Shown here piece by piece: positions 49,574 through 59,300 of a stretch of DNA of 64,000 nt. The translations under genes were made by a program, and so were the position numbers. The notes below the pieces were generated by a model. That model was not told the DNA's origin, searched no databases, and was given only the letters and a program-made list of their open reading frames with translations. Positions within the stretch are counted from its first letter, which is position 1; each line of letters begins with the position of its first letter. Origin of the DNA: an uncultured Collinsella sp. (GTDB lineage: Bacteria; Actinomycetota; Coriobacteriia; Coriobacteriales; Coriobacteriaceae); contig URKG01000003.1 in assembly GCA_900548265.1 (NCBI GenBank), positions 1 to 64,000 of the forward strand, given 5' to 3'.

Positions 49574-49604
49574 CCCCGCCGGGCCATGGTAGGCGCGGCG
49601 GGGC
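49568..49604 (-). terminator. Terminator of fhs
   Basis: On the minus strand GCCCCGCC and GGCGGGGC form an 8-bp GC stem with a 16-base loop followed by TTTTT. Confidence 0.8.
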
Positions 49605-49629
49605 GGGCAAGCGGCTATGAGCAGCAGGA

Positions 49630-51297
49630 TTAGAACAGACCGGTGATGTTGCCGTCGTTGTCGACGTCGATGTTCTCGGCCGCGGGAACCTTGGGCAGGC
49701 CGGGCATGGTCAGAACGCTGCCGGTCAGCGCGACCACAAAGTGGGCACCGGCGGAAACCTTGAGCTCGCGCACGGTGATGCGGAAGCCCTCGGGAGCGCC
49801 CAGCGCCTTGGCGTTGTCGCTAAAGCTGTACTGCGTCTTGGCGACACACACCGGCAGGTTGCCAAAGCCGTTCTCGCGCAGCTCGGCGAGCTGACGCTTG
49901 GCAGCCGGCGTAAAGTCGACGCCATCGGCGCGGTAAACCTTGGTGGCAACGGCCTCGAGGGCATCGGCCACATCGGCACCGTCCTCGTAGGCAAACTTGA
50001 GCTCGCTCGGCTGCTCAATCAGGCGCATGACCTCATCGGCCAGGTCGAGCGCGCCCTCGCCGCCCTTGGCCCAAACCTCGGACAGCTTAACGTTGACACC
50101 GAGCTTCTGACACTCGGACTCGATGAGCTCGAGTTCGGCCTCGGTATCCGTCGGGAAGCGGTTAATGGCGACCACGCAGGGCAGACCGTAGACATTCTGA
50201 ATGTTGTCAACGTGGCGCAGCAGATTGGGCATGCCGGCCTTGAGGGCCTCGAGGTTTTCCTCGTTGAGGTCGGCCTTGGCAACACCGCCGTTGTACTTAA
50301 GCGCGCGGGCAGTGGCGACGACCACGACAGCGCTGGGGCGAACGCCCGTCATGCGGCACTTGATGTCGAGGAACTTCTCGGCACCCAGGTCGGCGCCGAA
50401 ACCGGCCTCGGTAATCGCGACGTCGCCAAAGCGCATGGCCATACGGGTGGCCATGATGGAGTTACAGCCGTGGGCAATATTGGCGAAGGGACCGCCGTGG
50501 ACAAACGCAGGCGTACCCTCGAGTGTCTGAACCAGGTTGGGTTTGAGCGCGTCCTTGAGCAGGGCCGCCATGGCACCCTGAGCCTTAAGGTCGCGAGCGC
50601 GGACGGGCTCGCCGGCATAGCTGTAGCCGACAACAATCTCGCCCAGGCGCTCCTTGAGGTCATTGATGCTCGTGGACAGGCACAGGATTGCCATGACCTC
50701 GGAGGCAACAGTGATGTCGAAGCCGTCCTCGCGCGGCACTCCCTGGGCCTTGCCGCCAATGCCGTCGATGACATGACGCAGCTGACGGTCGTTCATGTCG
50801 ACAACGCGCTTCCAGGTGATGCGCTTAACGTCGATGCCGAGCTGGTTGCCCTGCTGAATATGGTTGTCGAGCATGGCTGCCAGCAGGTTGTTAGCGGCAC
50901 CGATGGCATGGAAGTCACCGGTAAAGTGCAGGTTGATATCCTCCATGGGGATGACCTGGGCCCAACCGCCACCGGCGGCACCGCCCTTCACGCCAAACAC
51001 GGGGCCGAGCGAAGGCTCGCGCAGGGCCACGGCGCTCTTGACGCCGCGACGGCGCAGACCGTCGGCCAGGCCGATGGTCGTGGTGGTCTTTCCCTCGCCT
51101 GCGGGCGTGGGATTGATAGCGGTCACGAGGACAAGCTTGGCCTGGTGGTCGGTCGGCTCGTTGAGCAGGGAATAGTCGACCTTTGCCTTGTCAAAGCCGT
51201 ACGGAATCAGATGCTTAACGTCGACGCCGGCGTTCTTGGCCACCTCGGTAATAGGCAGCGGCGTAACAGAACGTGCGATTTCGATGTCAGTAGGCAT
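49630..51297 (-). CDS. fhs: Formate-tetrahydrofolate ligase
   Basis: Fhs joins formate to tetrahydrofolate using ATP, giving 10-formyl-THF. The 555-residue product is the normal family length. The ATP-binding P-loop is TPAGEGKTTTTIGLADGL near residue 67, followed by REPSLGPVFGVKGGAAGGGW. HGGPFANIAHGCNS lies near residue 290, and the C-terminal part ends VLTMPGLPKVPAAENIDVD. GAAAGGA precedes the ATG; the upstream in-frame ATG lacks it. Together with fchA-folD at 24-26 kb it completes conversion of formate to methylene-THF. Confidence 0.96.
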   Translation of the reverse strand: MPTDIEIARSVTPLPITEVAKNAGVDVKHLIPYGFDKAKVDYSLLNEPTDHQAKLVLVTAINPTPAGEGKTTTTIGLADGLRRRGVKSAVALREPSLGPVFGVKGGAAGGGWAQVIPMEDINLHFTGDFHAIGAANNLLAAMLDNHIQQGNQLGIDVKRITWKRVVDMNDRQLRHVIDGIGGKAQGVPREDGFDITVASEVMAILCLSTSINDLKERLGEIVVGYSYAGEPVRARDLKAQGAMAALLKDALKPNLVQTLEGTPAFVHGGPFANIAHGCNSIMATRMAMRFGDVAITEAGFGADLGAEKFLDIKCRMTGVRPSAVVVVATARALKYNGGVAKADLNEENLEALKAGMPNLLRHVDNIQNVYGLPCVVAINRFPTDTEAELELIESECQKLGVNVKLSEVWAKGGEGALDLADEVMRLIEQPSELKFAYEDGADVADALEAVATKVYRADGVDFTPAAKRQLAELRENGFGNLPVCVAKTQYSFSDNAKALGAPEGFRITVRELKVSAGAHFVVALTGSVLTMPGLPKVPAAENIDVDNDGNITGLF

Positions 51298-51428
51298 GGG
51301 CGGTCCTTTCGTTACCGGATGAGAAAAAGACCAATCCAGCATAGCACGCGCGCGCAATGGTAAAACGCCCGCAACCGACGAACGGCGATATGTTTACCCG
51401 ATACCCAGCGATAGCCTACAAACCCATC

Positions 51429-52499
51429 CTAAACGGTCGGTTCAATACCCAAATGCTCGAATGTGCGAAGCGTTGCCTGGCGGCCCCGCGGCGTGCGAAT
51501 CATCAATCCGCACTGCAGCAGATAGGGCTCGTAGACATCCTCGAGCGTTCCCGGGTCCTCGCCCACCGCACTGGCAAGCGTGGTCAAGCCAACGGCACGG
51601 CCGGAGAACGTCTTGGCAAGTGTCTCCAAGATGCGAATGTCCATCCAGTCCAGGCCGAGCTCGTCGATCTCGAAGAACTCGAGCGCCTGACGGCAAATAT
51701 CGAGCTCGATGGGACCGTTGCCGCGCACCTGCGCATAGTCGCGCACGCGCTTGAGCAGACGGTTGGCAAGACGCGGCGTACCGCGCGAACGCGAGCCGAT
51801 CTCGAGTGCGCTGGGATGGTCGATCGTCACACCCAGAATGGTCGCCGAGCGTGTCACGATCTGGGCGAGTTCCTCGACGGTGTAGTAATCCAAACGATAC
51901 GAGATGCCAAAGCGATCGCGTAGCGGGCCAGTCAACATACCAGAGCGAGTCGTTGCCGCCACTAGCGTGAACTTGGGGATATCCAGGCGAATCGAGCGCG
52001 CCGCCGGACCCTTGCCGATCACGATATCGAGGGCAAAGTCCTCCATCGCAGGGTACAGGACCTCCTCGACCGAGCGGTTGAGGCGGTGGATCTCGTCGAT
52101 AAACAGCACGTCGCCCGGCTGCAAGTTAGTCAGGATGGCCGCCAGGTCGCCCGTGCGCGCGATGGCAGGACCACTCGTGGTCTTGATCTGAGCGCCCAGC
52201 TCGTTGGCGATAACGGTGGCCAGCGTGGTCTTGCCCAGGCCCGGAGGACCCGAAAAAATCACGTGGTCGAGCGTCTCGCCGCGGCTCTGCGCCGCTTCGA
52301 TCAACACGCGCAGGCTCTGCTTGATGTGCTCCTGGCCACAGTAGTCGTCCAGGCGCTGGGGGCGCAAAGTGCGGTCGACATCGAGGTCCTCGGGCGTCAG
52401 CTCCGAACCCACCATACGCTCGCCATGCGCCATGGATGCCGCCGGCGAGTTGCCGGGCGTCGCCCACAGGTCCTGAGAGTCATCGGCTTCCCACATCAC
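51429..52499 (-). CDS. ruvB: Holliday junction branch migration ATPase RuvB
   Basis: RuvB is the hexameric AAA+ motor that drives branch migration with RuvA. The 356-residue product has Walker A GPPGLGKTTLA near residue 85, Walker B FIDEIHRLNRSVEE near residue 135, sensor segment TLVAATTRSGMLTGPLRDRF near residue 185 with the arginine finger, and the C-terminal winged-helix domain ending CGLMIRTPRGRQAT. The start codon overlaps the ruvA stop by four bases. Last gene of ruvCAB. Confidence 0.97.
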   Translation of the reverse strand: MMWEADDSQDLWATPGNSPAASMAHGERMVGSELTPEDLDVDRTLRPQRLDDYCGQEHIKQSLRVLIEAAQSRGETLDHVIFSGPPGLGKTTLATVIANELGAQIKTTSGPAIARTGDLAAILTNLQPGDVLFIDEIHRLNRSVEEVLYPAMEDFALDIVIGKGPAARSIRLDIPKFTLVAATTRSGMLTGPLRDRFGISYRLDYYTVEELAQIVTRSATILGVTIDHPSALEIGSRSRGTPRLANRLLKRVRDYAQVRGNGPIELDICRQALEFFEIDELGLDWMDIRILETLAKTFSGRAVGLTTLASAVGEDPGTLEDVYEPYLLQCGLMIRTPRGRQATLRTFEHLGIEPTV

Positions 52500-53116
52500 G
52501 CATCCATTCCGAGTCGCTTAAGCGCCGCGCCGAGCAGATCCTCGACACGCATATTCTGCCCATCATACCCGCTCAGGGCAACATCGGTCTCCTGCGGGCT
52601 AAAGCCCATGGAAAGGAGCGCCGCACGGGCGTCATCGATCGCCGAAGGAGCGGCGGCGGGAACCGGCATCGCAACCTGGCCGGGAATCACGTCGACCGGC
52701 ACAAAGCCCTTGTCCTTGGCAAAGGTGCTCTTGAGCTCCAGGATCAGACGCTGCGCAGTCTTTTTGCCCACACCGGGAACCTTGGCCATGCCCTTGTCAT
52801 CCTCGGCCATCACCAGGGAATACAGCTGACCCACGGTATAGGTGGAGAGCACGGCGAGCGCCAGGCGCGGACCGACACCCGACACGGACACGAGCCGATC
52901 GAACATCGTGCGCTCGTCCTTGGAGGCAAAGCCAAAGAGCGTCATGGCGTCCTCGCGCACCTGCATACGGGTATAAAGGCGCACCTCGCCGCCGGGCGTA
53001 GGCAGCGTGGCGGCAGTGCTGCCCGAAATACCGAGCTCAAAGCCCACGCCCGATACATCGACAACGGCCGAGCTCATCGTGGCCTCGACAAGCGTTCCAT
53101 GGAGCTGGGAGATCAT
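52496..53116 (-). CDS. ruvA: Holliday junction DNA helicase subunit RuvA
   Basis: RuvA binds the four-way junction as a tetramer and loads RuvB. The 206-residue protein has the N-terminal OB fold (MISQLHGTLVEATMSSAVVD), paired helix-hairpin-helix motifs (LVSVSGVGPRLALAVLS near residue 75 and KVPGVGKKTAQRLILELK near residue 113), and the C-terminal domain III (ALLSMGFSPQETDVAL) that contacts RuvB. It overlaps ruvC by one base and ruvB by four. Confidence 0.96.
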   Translation of the reverse strand: MISQLHGTLVEATMSSAVVDVSGVGFELGISGSTAATLPTPGGEVRLYTRMQVREDAMTLFGFASKDERTMFDRLVSVSGVGPRLALAVLSTYTVGQLYSLVMAEDDKGMAKVPGVGKKTAQRLILELKSTFAKDKGFVPVDVIPGQVAMPVPAAAPSAIDDARAALLSMGFSPQETDVALSGYDGQNMRVEDLLGAALKRLGMDA

Positions 53117-53637
53117 CAGTATCCGGTTCCTCTCTGTTGATAGAACTCGCCGCCGGTAAGCGCGCGGGTGCGGCTGAGGTTAACGTGGCAGATGGCGCAA
53201 GCCAGGGCATCGGCGGCATGGTCGGGATGCGGGTCGTGATCGAGCTGCGTGAGCGTGCGAACCATATACGCGACCTGGCGTTTGTCCGCGGCGCCCGTGC
53301 CCACGACGGCCTGCTTGATCTGCATGGGCGTGTACTCGCCAATCTCGAGCGCGCATTCCGACAGCGCCACGAGTGCAGCCCCGCGGGCATGCGCCGTCGG
53401 GATAGCCGAGCGAACGTTGGCACCAAAGTAAATGCTCTCGATAGCAGCGGTGTCGGGGCGGTAGCGCTCCACGACACCCTTGAGGTCGCGGGCGATATGC
53501 GACAGGCGCACCGCGAGCGGACTGCCCGCGCTGGTCTCGATACAACCGTAGGCACGACAGCGAACCTCGCCGCGCCGCTCCTCGATAATCCCCCAACCCG
53601 TATGGGCCAAACCAGGATCGATACCCAAGATAACCAA
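53116..53637 (-). CDS. ruvC: Holliday junction resolvase RuvC
   Basis: RuvC cleaves Holliday junctions. Catalytic acidic residues are visible in VILGIDPGLAHTGWG (Asp7), AIESIYFGANVRSAI (Glu near 68), and the DHDPHPDHAADALACAICH segment near residue 140. The best ribosome site, GGGGAGG, lies five bases before a TTG at 53637, giving a 173-residue protein of normal family length. An ATG nine codons upstream would add an unlikely MCLWRGEAG extension. First gene of ruvCAB. Confidence 0.94.
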   Translation of the reverse strand: MVILGIDPGLAHTGWGIIEERRGEVRCRAYGCIETSAGSPLAVRLSHIARDLKGVVERYRPDTAAIESIYFGANVRSAIPTAHARGAALVALSECALEIGEYTPMQIKQAVVGTGAADKRQVAYMVRTLTQLDHDPHPDHAADALACAICHVNLSRTRALTGGEFYQQRGTGY

Positions 53638-53774
53638 GCCAGCCTCCCCTCGCCACAAGCACATCGCAAGGCAAGGCCCCGCGCACTATTCACGAACGTC
53701 TGTTCTAGAATAACACAACAGGGCCGAGGTGCTTAGTTGAAGTATCGGGGTTGGGAGCGAATCCCGTCCCATAG

Positions 53775-55760
53775 TTAGTTTTGGCTGAAGAATGGGAACT
53801 GTCTCGGATCCATCGGCAGTTGCGGCATCGGCGTGCCCTGGGGCCCACCCTGCGGGCCGCCCTGGCCGCCCATCATCTTATCGATGGCGTCCTGGACCTC
53901 GCCCTCAAACTTCTTCATGCCCTCGTGCAGGCGGCGCTGGCCGTCCTCGGAGCGCAGCTCCTCCATCTGCTCGGGCGAAATACCCAACAGGTCACCCAGT
54001 ATGCCCATCATCTCGCCACGCATGCGCTCGCTTGTATCCTCGTCGGCAAAGCGGTTCACCTCGGCGCGCGCCAGCGCATCGACCGTCATGCGTTCCTTGC
54101 CGCTCAGCCCCAGGTCGGACCACGCGAGCATGTACGGCCAGGCGCGCTCGACAAACGAACGGGCCGAGACGATCGGCGCCGTCGGCAGCTGGCGGCGAGC
54201 CGCCTCTCCCTGACGCACGAGCATCAGCAGCAGCGAGCAAGCCTCGGGCTTGCCGGCGGACATCGGGATGTCGTCGAAGGGTCGGTTGCGGTCCACGTGC
54301 GCCTCGAGTGTGCCATCGACCTCGCCCGGCTCAAGCCCGCCGAGCAGTTGCGCCGCGCGGTCGAGCATGTCGACCGGGCCGTCAAGCGTCGAGAGCGCTT
54401 GCGCCAGCACGCGCTCCATGCAATCCTCCACCGCGTTGAGCGTCACGAGCTCCTGCGGCACCACGGCAGACGTACGGTTGCGTACGCGCGCCACAAACTC
54501 GAGCGTCGACAGGTATACGTCGCCAAAGGGCGCATAATCGCCCTGGTAGCCACCGCAAAGCGCGGGCGCCGCCAGCGCGTACTCAGTTTTGGACAGCGGG
54601 CTCAACGACATCGCACCCAGCTCGAGCGCCGTATCCTCCAGCATGAGGCCCAGCGTGCGCGAGCGCAGGCGCTCGGCGTCGCCCGCCGACACATCGCGGT
54701 CGAGCACACGCGCGGCATCCGGCGCATCGCGCTCAACCGTGCGAATATGCAGGCGCTCGGCAATGGCGCGAACGGCGGCACAGCGAGCAGCCTCGGCCTC
54801 CTCCTGCGCCGGCGTAAAGATGCGGTTGCGTCCCAGCACCAGGCCGACCACATTGCGCGGACCCAGAGCGTCGACGGCAAGCGCCGCCAGCAGGGACGAC
54901 GGCAAGTCGCCCTCAAGCGCCACCACGGCGCGCGACGTACCGCGGGCGCGGGCGTTATCGCGAACGGCGAGCACCAGTGCCTGCCACAGCCATTCCTCGG
55001 AGCGAAACTCGGGCAGCTCGTGGTCCTCCAAGGCATCGAGCATCACACCGCGCTGGATCTCCTGAACCAGTAGGCTCTCCTCAAAACACGGCGCTTGGGC
55101 CACCACGCGGCCGCAGTCGTCGAGCACAAACGAGCCGCCGGTATACACCGACTCGTCATAGGCACCGACCGGCGCCATGCAGGCAAACCACACGCTGCGC
55201 TTAGATGCGATCTTGCGGTAGGCACCACTGCGCACGGCGGCGATCGCGGCGGTCTCGCGGTCGGTCATATCGAATGCGTTGAACTGGAAATAGGCAATGA
55301 GGTCGACGCCGGTCGGCAGCATCTCGAGCTCGCGGTCCAAGTCAAAGATCACGGCGATACGTACGCCGTCCACGTCAAACACCGGCGGTGCCCAACGGGC
55401 GTCGCCGTTCCCACCGCGCTGCAGGGCAATGCTCGAACGGGCAGGCACCACATGGCCGTCCTTGAGCATCATGTAGTCGAGCAGGGGCTGGCCCTCAAAC
55501 GAAACCGCCGCGGGCACGATGCAGATCATATCGAGCTCTTGGATACGCTCGGCGACGCCGGTCAAGCCGGCAAGTATGTCGTGCTCAAAGTCGGCAGCGC
55601 CCACCAGGCCGCCGGGCAGGGCTCCCATAAAGAGCGGAGCCGGCACGCACAACACGCGCGCACCGCGCTCATGGGCCAGGCGCGCCTGGTCCTCGATGCG
55701 ACCGCAGATACCCTCAATATCCCCCAGGCGCATATCGATCTGTGCAAGTGCGAGCTTCAT
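53775..55760 (-). CDS. NadE-like two-domain protein with degraded active sites
   Basis: The 661-residue protein has the layout of glutamine-dependent NAD+ synthetase, an N-terminal nitrilase-fold domain (about 1-250) and a C-terminal NAD-synthase domain (about 270-560), plus a tail rich in Gly, Pro and Gln. All key motifs are altered. The nitrilase Glu segment reads VPAPLFMG instead of PELxxxGY. The Lys region is SSIALQRGG and the Cys position reads AVIFDLDRE. The PP-loop SGGxDS reads EGDLPSSLLAALAVDALG, and GTGNKSE reads SPLSKTE. The fold landmarks (QGDYAPFGDVYLSTLEFVAR) are kept and the frame is intact, so it looks like a maintained pseudoenzyme. GGAAAGG precedes the ATG. Confidence 0.8.
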   Translation of the reverse strand: MKLALAQIDMRLGDIEGICGRIEDQARLAHERGARVLCVPAPLFMGALPGGLVGAADFEHDILAGLTGVAERIQELDMICIVPAAVSFEGQPLLDYMMLKDGHVVPARSSIALQRGGNGDARWAPPVFDVDGVRIAVIFDLDRELEMLPTGVDLIAYFQFNAFDMTDRETAAIAAVRSGAYRKIASKRSVWFACMAPVGAYDESVYTGGSFVLDDCGRVVAQAPCFEESLLVQEIQRGVMLDALEDHELPEFRSEEWLWQALVLAVRDNARARGTSRAVVALEGDLPSSLLAALAVDALGPRNVVGLVLGRNRIFTPAQEEAEAARCAAVRAIAERLHIRTVERDAPDAARVLDRDVSAGDAERLRSRTLGLMLEDTALELGAMSLSPLSKTEYALAAPALCGGYQGDYAPFGDVYLSTLEFVARVRNRTSAVVPQELVTLNAVEDCMERVLAQALSTLDGPVDMLDRAAQLLGGLEPGEVDGTLEAHVDRNRPFDDIPMSAGKPEACSLLLMLVRQGEAARRQLPTAPIVSARSFVERAWPYMLAWSDLGLSGKERMTVDALARAEVNRFADEDTSERMRGEMMGILGDLLGISPEQMEELRSEDGQRRLHEGMKKFEGEVQDAIDKMMGGQGGPQGGPQGTPMPQLPMDPRQFPFFSQN

Positions 55761-55798
55761 GGCTCAGCCCTTTCCGTCGTAAACCATCGTTGTCGTAG

Positions 55799-55831
55799 TA
55801 AAAGCGCCGGCCGCATGATGCAGTCGGCGCT
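55799..55831 (-). terminator. Terminator of the superoxide reductase gene
   Basis: On the minus strand AGCGCCG pairs with CGGCGCT around 15 bases and is followed by TTTAC. Confidence 0.6.
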
Positions 55832-55877
55832 CGCATGTGCATATGCTAGCTATGATACCCCGAGTGGGGGCGCGCTC

Positions 55878-56240
55878 CTAGAACGTCGCGGACCACAGCC
55901 CGTGCAGGTTGCAATAGGCATAGACGGTACCGGTCTTGGAACCGCCGGCAAAAAACGTCGCGGGCTTCATGCCGGGCTGGAGGTAATGGACCTCCAGACG
56001 ACCCTCGGCCTCAAGGGCGATCCACTCGATGTAGTGCTCGGGCACCATAGGATGCTCGACCGAGCCCACACGCGCACGGATCACGTGACCGTCGCGCTCG
56101 CTCTCAACGACCGGCACGTGCTTTTCGTGCGCCGCGTCCTCGGTGTTCGCGGTCAGCTCCGTGCAGCCGGCAGGGGTTGCAACGTCGTTGCCAAGGGCGG
56201 CAATGAGCTTGCCGTCGGGGTCCTTAAAGAATTTCGCCAT
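55878..56240 (-). CDS. Superoxide reductase (desulfoferrodoxin-type, centre II only)
   Basis: Superoxide reductase reduces superoxide to peroxide at a mononuclear iron. The 120-residue protein has the iron ligands: His in HEKHVPVVE near residue 40, HPMVPEHYIEWI near residue 63, and CNLHGLW near residue 112 (Cys and His). The N-terminal 35 residues align in position with the desulforedoxin domain of two-centre enzymes but lack its CxxC pairs, having only one Cys. AAAGGAG precedes the ATG. It stands alone with its own terminator, fitting oxygen defence in an anaerobe. Confidence 0.9.
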   Translation of the reverse strand: MAKFFKDPDGKLIAALGNDVATPAGCTELTANTEDAAHEKHVPVVESERDGHVIRARVGSVEHPMVPEHYIEWIALEAEGRLEVHYLQPGMKPATFFAGGSKTGTVYAYCNLHGLWSATF

Positions 56241-56390
56241 GATGTTCTCCTTTGCTGATGTGCCGATGTTCTCGATGGTTCTTATGCCCAAAGGCAGGCG
56301 AACCATCCACGGCATGGCAAATGAACACATAACGAGCGGGGACGATGGGACAGCGCGGGCTATCCGCCCTGGCGGCCTCACCCGAGCGGG

Positions 56391-59300
56391 TTAACGCCCG
56401 TCGCCGCCGAGCAGCGCCAGAACATCCTCGCGGGTAAACAGCGCCGAGGAGATGCCGTCGCCGCCGAGCACGCTGTTGACCAGGTCGCGTTTGGACTCCT
56501 GCATCTGCATGATGCGCTCCTCGATCGTGTCCTTGGCGATGAGCTTGTACACGGTCACGGTATGTTGCTGGCCAATACGGTGCGCTCGGTCGGTCGCCTG
56601 GTCCTGCGCGGCAACGTTCCACCACGGGTCGTAGTGAATGACGACGTCGGCCGCCGTCAGGTTAAGGCCCACGCCGCCCGCCTTGAGCGAAATCAAAAAG
56701 ACCGGCACCTCGCCCGCCTGGAACTGCGCGACCATCTTGGCACGGCTCTCCTTGGACGAAGCGCCCGTGAGCTTAAGAAAGCCGATGTCCTCCTTGGCCA
56801 GGCGCTTGCCAATGATATCGAGCATGCCCGTAAACTGGCTGAACAGCAGAATGTGGTGCCCGCCGTCGAGCGCACCGTGCACGAGCTCCATGCAAGCGTC
56901 GAGCTTGGCGCTCCCCGCCTTGTAATCCTCGTAGTGTAGACGCGGGTCGCAGCAGATCTGGCGCAGCTTGGTGAGCTCGGCGAGCACCTTGAGCTTGTCT
57001 TTCTTAAACTCGGATGCCTCGTGATGCTGCACCTGCTGGGCGATGCGGTCTTGGTTGGCCAGGTAGAGCTTGCGCTGCTCGCCGGTGAGCTGCGCCATGA
57101 CGGTGTCTTCGATCTTTTCGGGCAGGTCGGCAACCACGTCTTCCTTTACGCGACGCAGCACAAACGGCGACACGAGCGCCTGCAGGCGAGCGGCACTATC
57201 GCCCTCGGCATGCTCTACGGGGCTCTCAAAGCGCTTGGCAAACGACTCGCGCGTCCCCAAAAGGCCCGGCATCAGAAAGTCGAAGATGCTCCAGAGCTCA
57301 GACAGGCGGTTTTCGATGGGCGTGCCCGTCAGGGCAAAGCGCACGCCGGCCGGCAGGCGCTTTGCGGCGCGCGCTACCTGCGTGAGCGGGTTTTTAATGT
57401 ACTGGGCCTCGTCGAGCACAACGCGGGCAAAGTCCTGCTCGGCATACTCGTCGATATCGCGGCGCATGAGGTCATACGATGTCACGACCACGTTATGCTC
57501 GGCGGCGCCGGCTATCTGCACGCGGCGCTGCGCTTTGGCGCCCACGATGGCGCACACGTCGAGCGAAGGCGCAAAGCGCTCCAGCTCGGCAGTCCAGTTA
57601 TACACGAGCGACGCAGGGCACACCACGAGCGTGGGCTTGGTATCCCCCGCCTCCACGCGCGCCAGGATATGTGCGATCATCTGCAATGTTTTGCCCAGGC
57701 CCATATCGTCGGCCAAGATGCCGCCGAGGCCCAGATGCTCGAGCGAACCGAGCCACTGGTAGCCGTCGACCTGATAGCCGCGCAGTGTGGCCTTGAGCGA
57801 GACCGGCACCGTAAAGTCCATCTTGCCGAGCGTATCCAAGCGCTCGACGGTACGACGGAATGCAGCGTCGCGATCGGCCTCAAGCGCCGGCGTGCGCGCG
57901 AGCATGCTGTCGACAAACAGGGTACTCGACGCGGGAAGCGACACGCCGTCGAGCAGATCGACGGCATCGACGCCCAGGTCCTCGGCAAGACCAAACGCGG
58001 CGCGGGCACCCTCGTCCAGGCGCACGATGTCGCCGGACGTCAGGCGCGCAAACGTCTGGTGGCGCTTGTACGAGTCCAGATAGATGGCAAGATCTGCCGC
58101 CGAAAGACCGCTCGCGCCCAGTTCGACATCGAGCAGGTTGCTCTTGACGGTCGCGCGCACCGAAAGCTTGGGCGCAGGGCGCACCGAGATCTGGCGTAGG
58201 CGGTCGCTGAGCATGACCTCGCCCAGCTCGGACAGGGCAGACAGGCCCTCGGTCAGCAAGTGGAACAGGCTCTCGTCATCGCGTTCCTCAAACGCCAGGC
58301 CGCCCTCGTAAAAGTCGAAATACAGGGCCGCCGTATCCATAACGCGAAACTCTGCTATCTCGTCGCGCGGCGGCACGCCCGGGCGCTGCTCTTCGAAGGG
58401 GCTTCCCGGAGCACCCAGGCTAAAGAGATCTGCCGACCAATCATCGTAGGAAACCGTAATCTTGCAGGTCACGAGCCCGTCGTCGACACCGATTGCCATG
58501 GCAAAGCTCGGCTCGGGCGCCACGGTGTCGAGCACGGCGGGAGCGGTGAGGTCAGTGTATTCGCGCAGCACGGGCAGTGCCATGCGGCAGAATTCGCCCA
58601 CCTGTTCGGCGGCGATATGGACCGGCGTGCGACAAGGCAGCAGACGCGACAGAAACGGTGCGGCATGCTGGGCAAACGCTGCATCGGCGCGGCGCGCGCG
58701 GTGCGTGTCGACCAGATAGGCTGCGTCGCCTGCGACAAAGCAGTACGTATCGGCCGGCAGGCGCAGGTCGTAGCTGCCACCGGCCGCCGGCGCGATCTTG
58801 GCGGCAAGGAGCGGCGGTTGTTTCGCCGAGGCCTCGTCCTCCCCCACCGGCGATAACTCAACCGCAACCTCGTAGGAACGATGCGTCGTCGTTCCCCGCG
58901 ACCAGGCGGGCTCAAAGGAAATGGTCCGGCCACGCAGCAGGTCCAGCATGTATACGATGTCATGCTCGGACAGCGGCAGCTGGCGCTCGGCGACAAAGCC
59001 GCTGCGTGCAAAATCGTACGACGCCGAACGCGAACTTGTGATGTCGCTCAGATACACAACCGTTGCCACAACAAGGTCGAGTAGGCGCACCGAAACCTCG
59101 TCGAAGGCCTCGGGCGCATGGAGGAATGTGAGCTTTTTGCCGTACGAGAACGTGCCGCCGCGCACGTAGGCGGCGGCCATGCCGTCGATGTCCTTGACCA
59201 CGTAGGACACCGAGCCGCAGCGGATGCGAAGCTCGAGCGCCCAGCTAAAGCGGTCGGCAAACAGCGGATTGTAGTACGGCACCAGCGAGGGCTCCAACAC

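Noticed and set aside
49439..49629. Possible extra small gene upstream of the 677-residue zinc-ribbon protein
   Set aside because: In-frame sequence before the chosen ATG has no ribosome site and includes the palindromic site and the terminator of fhs, so it is treated as intergenic.
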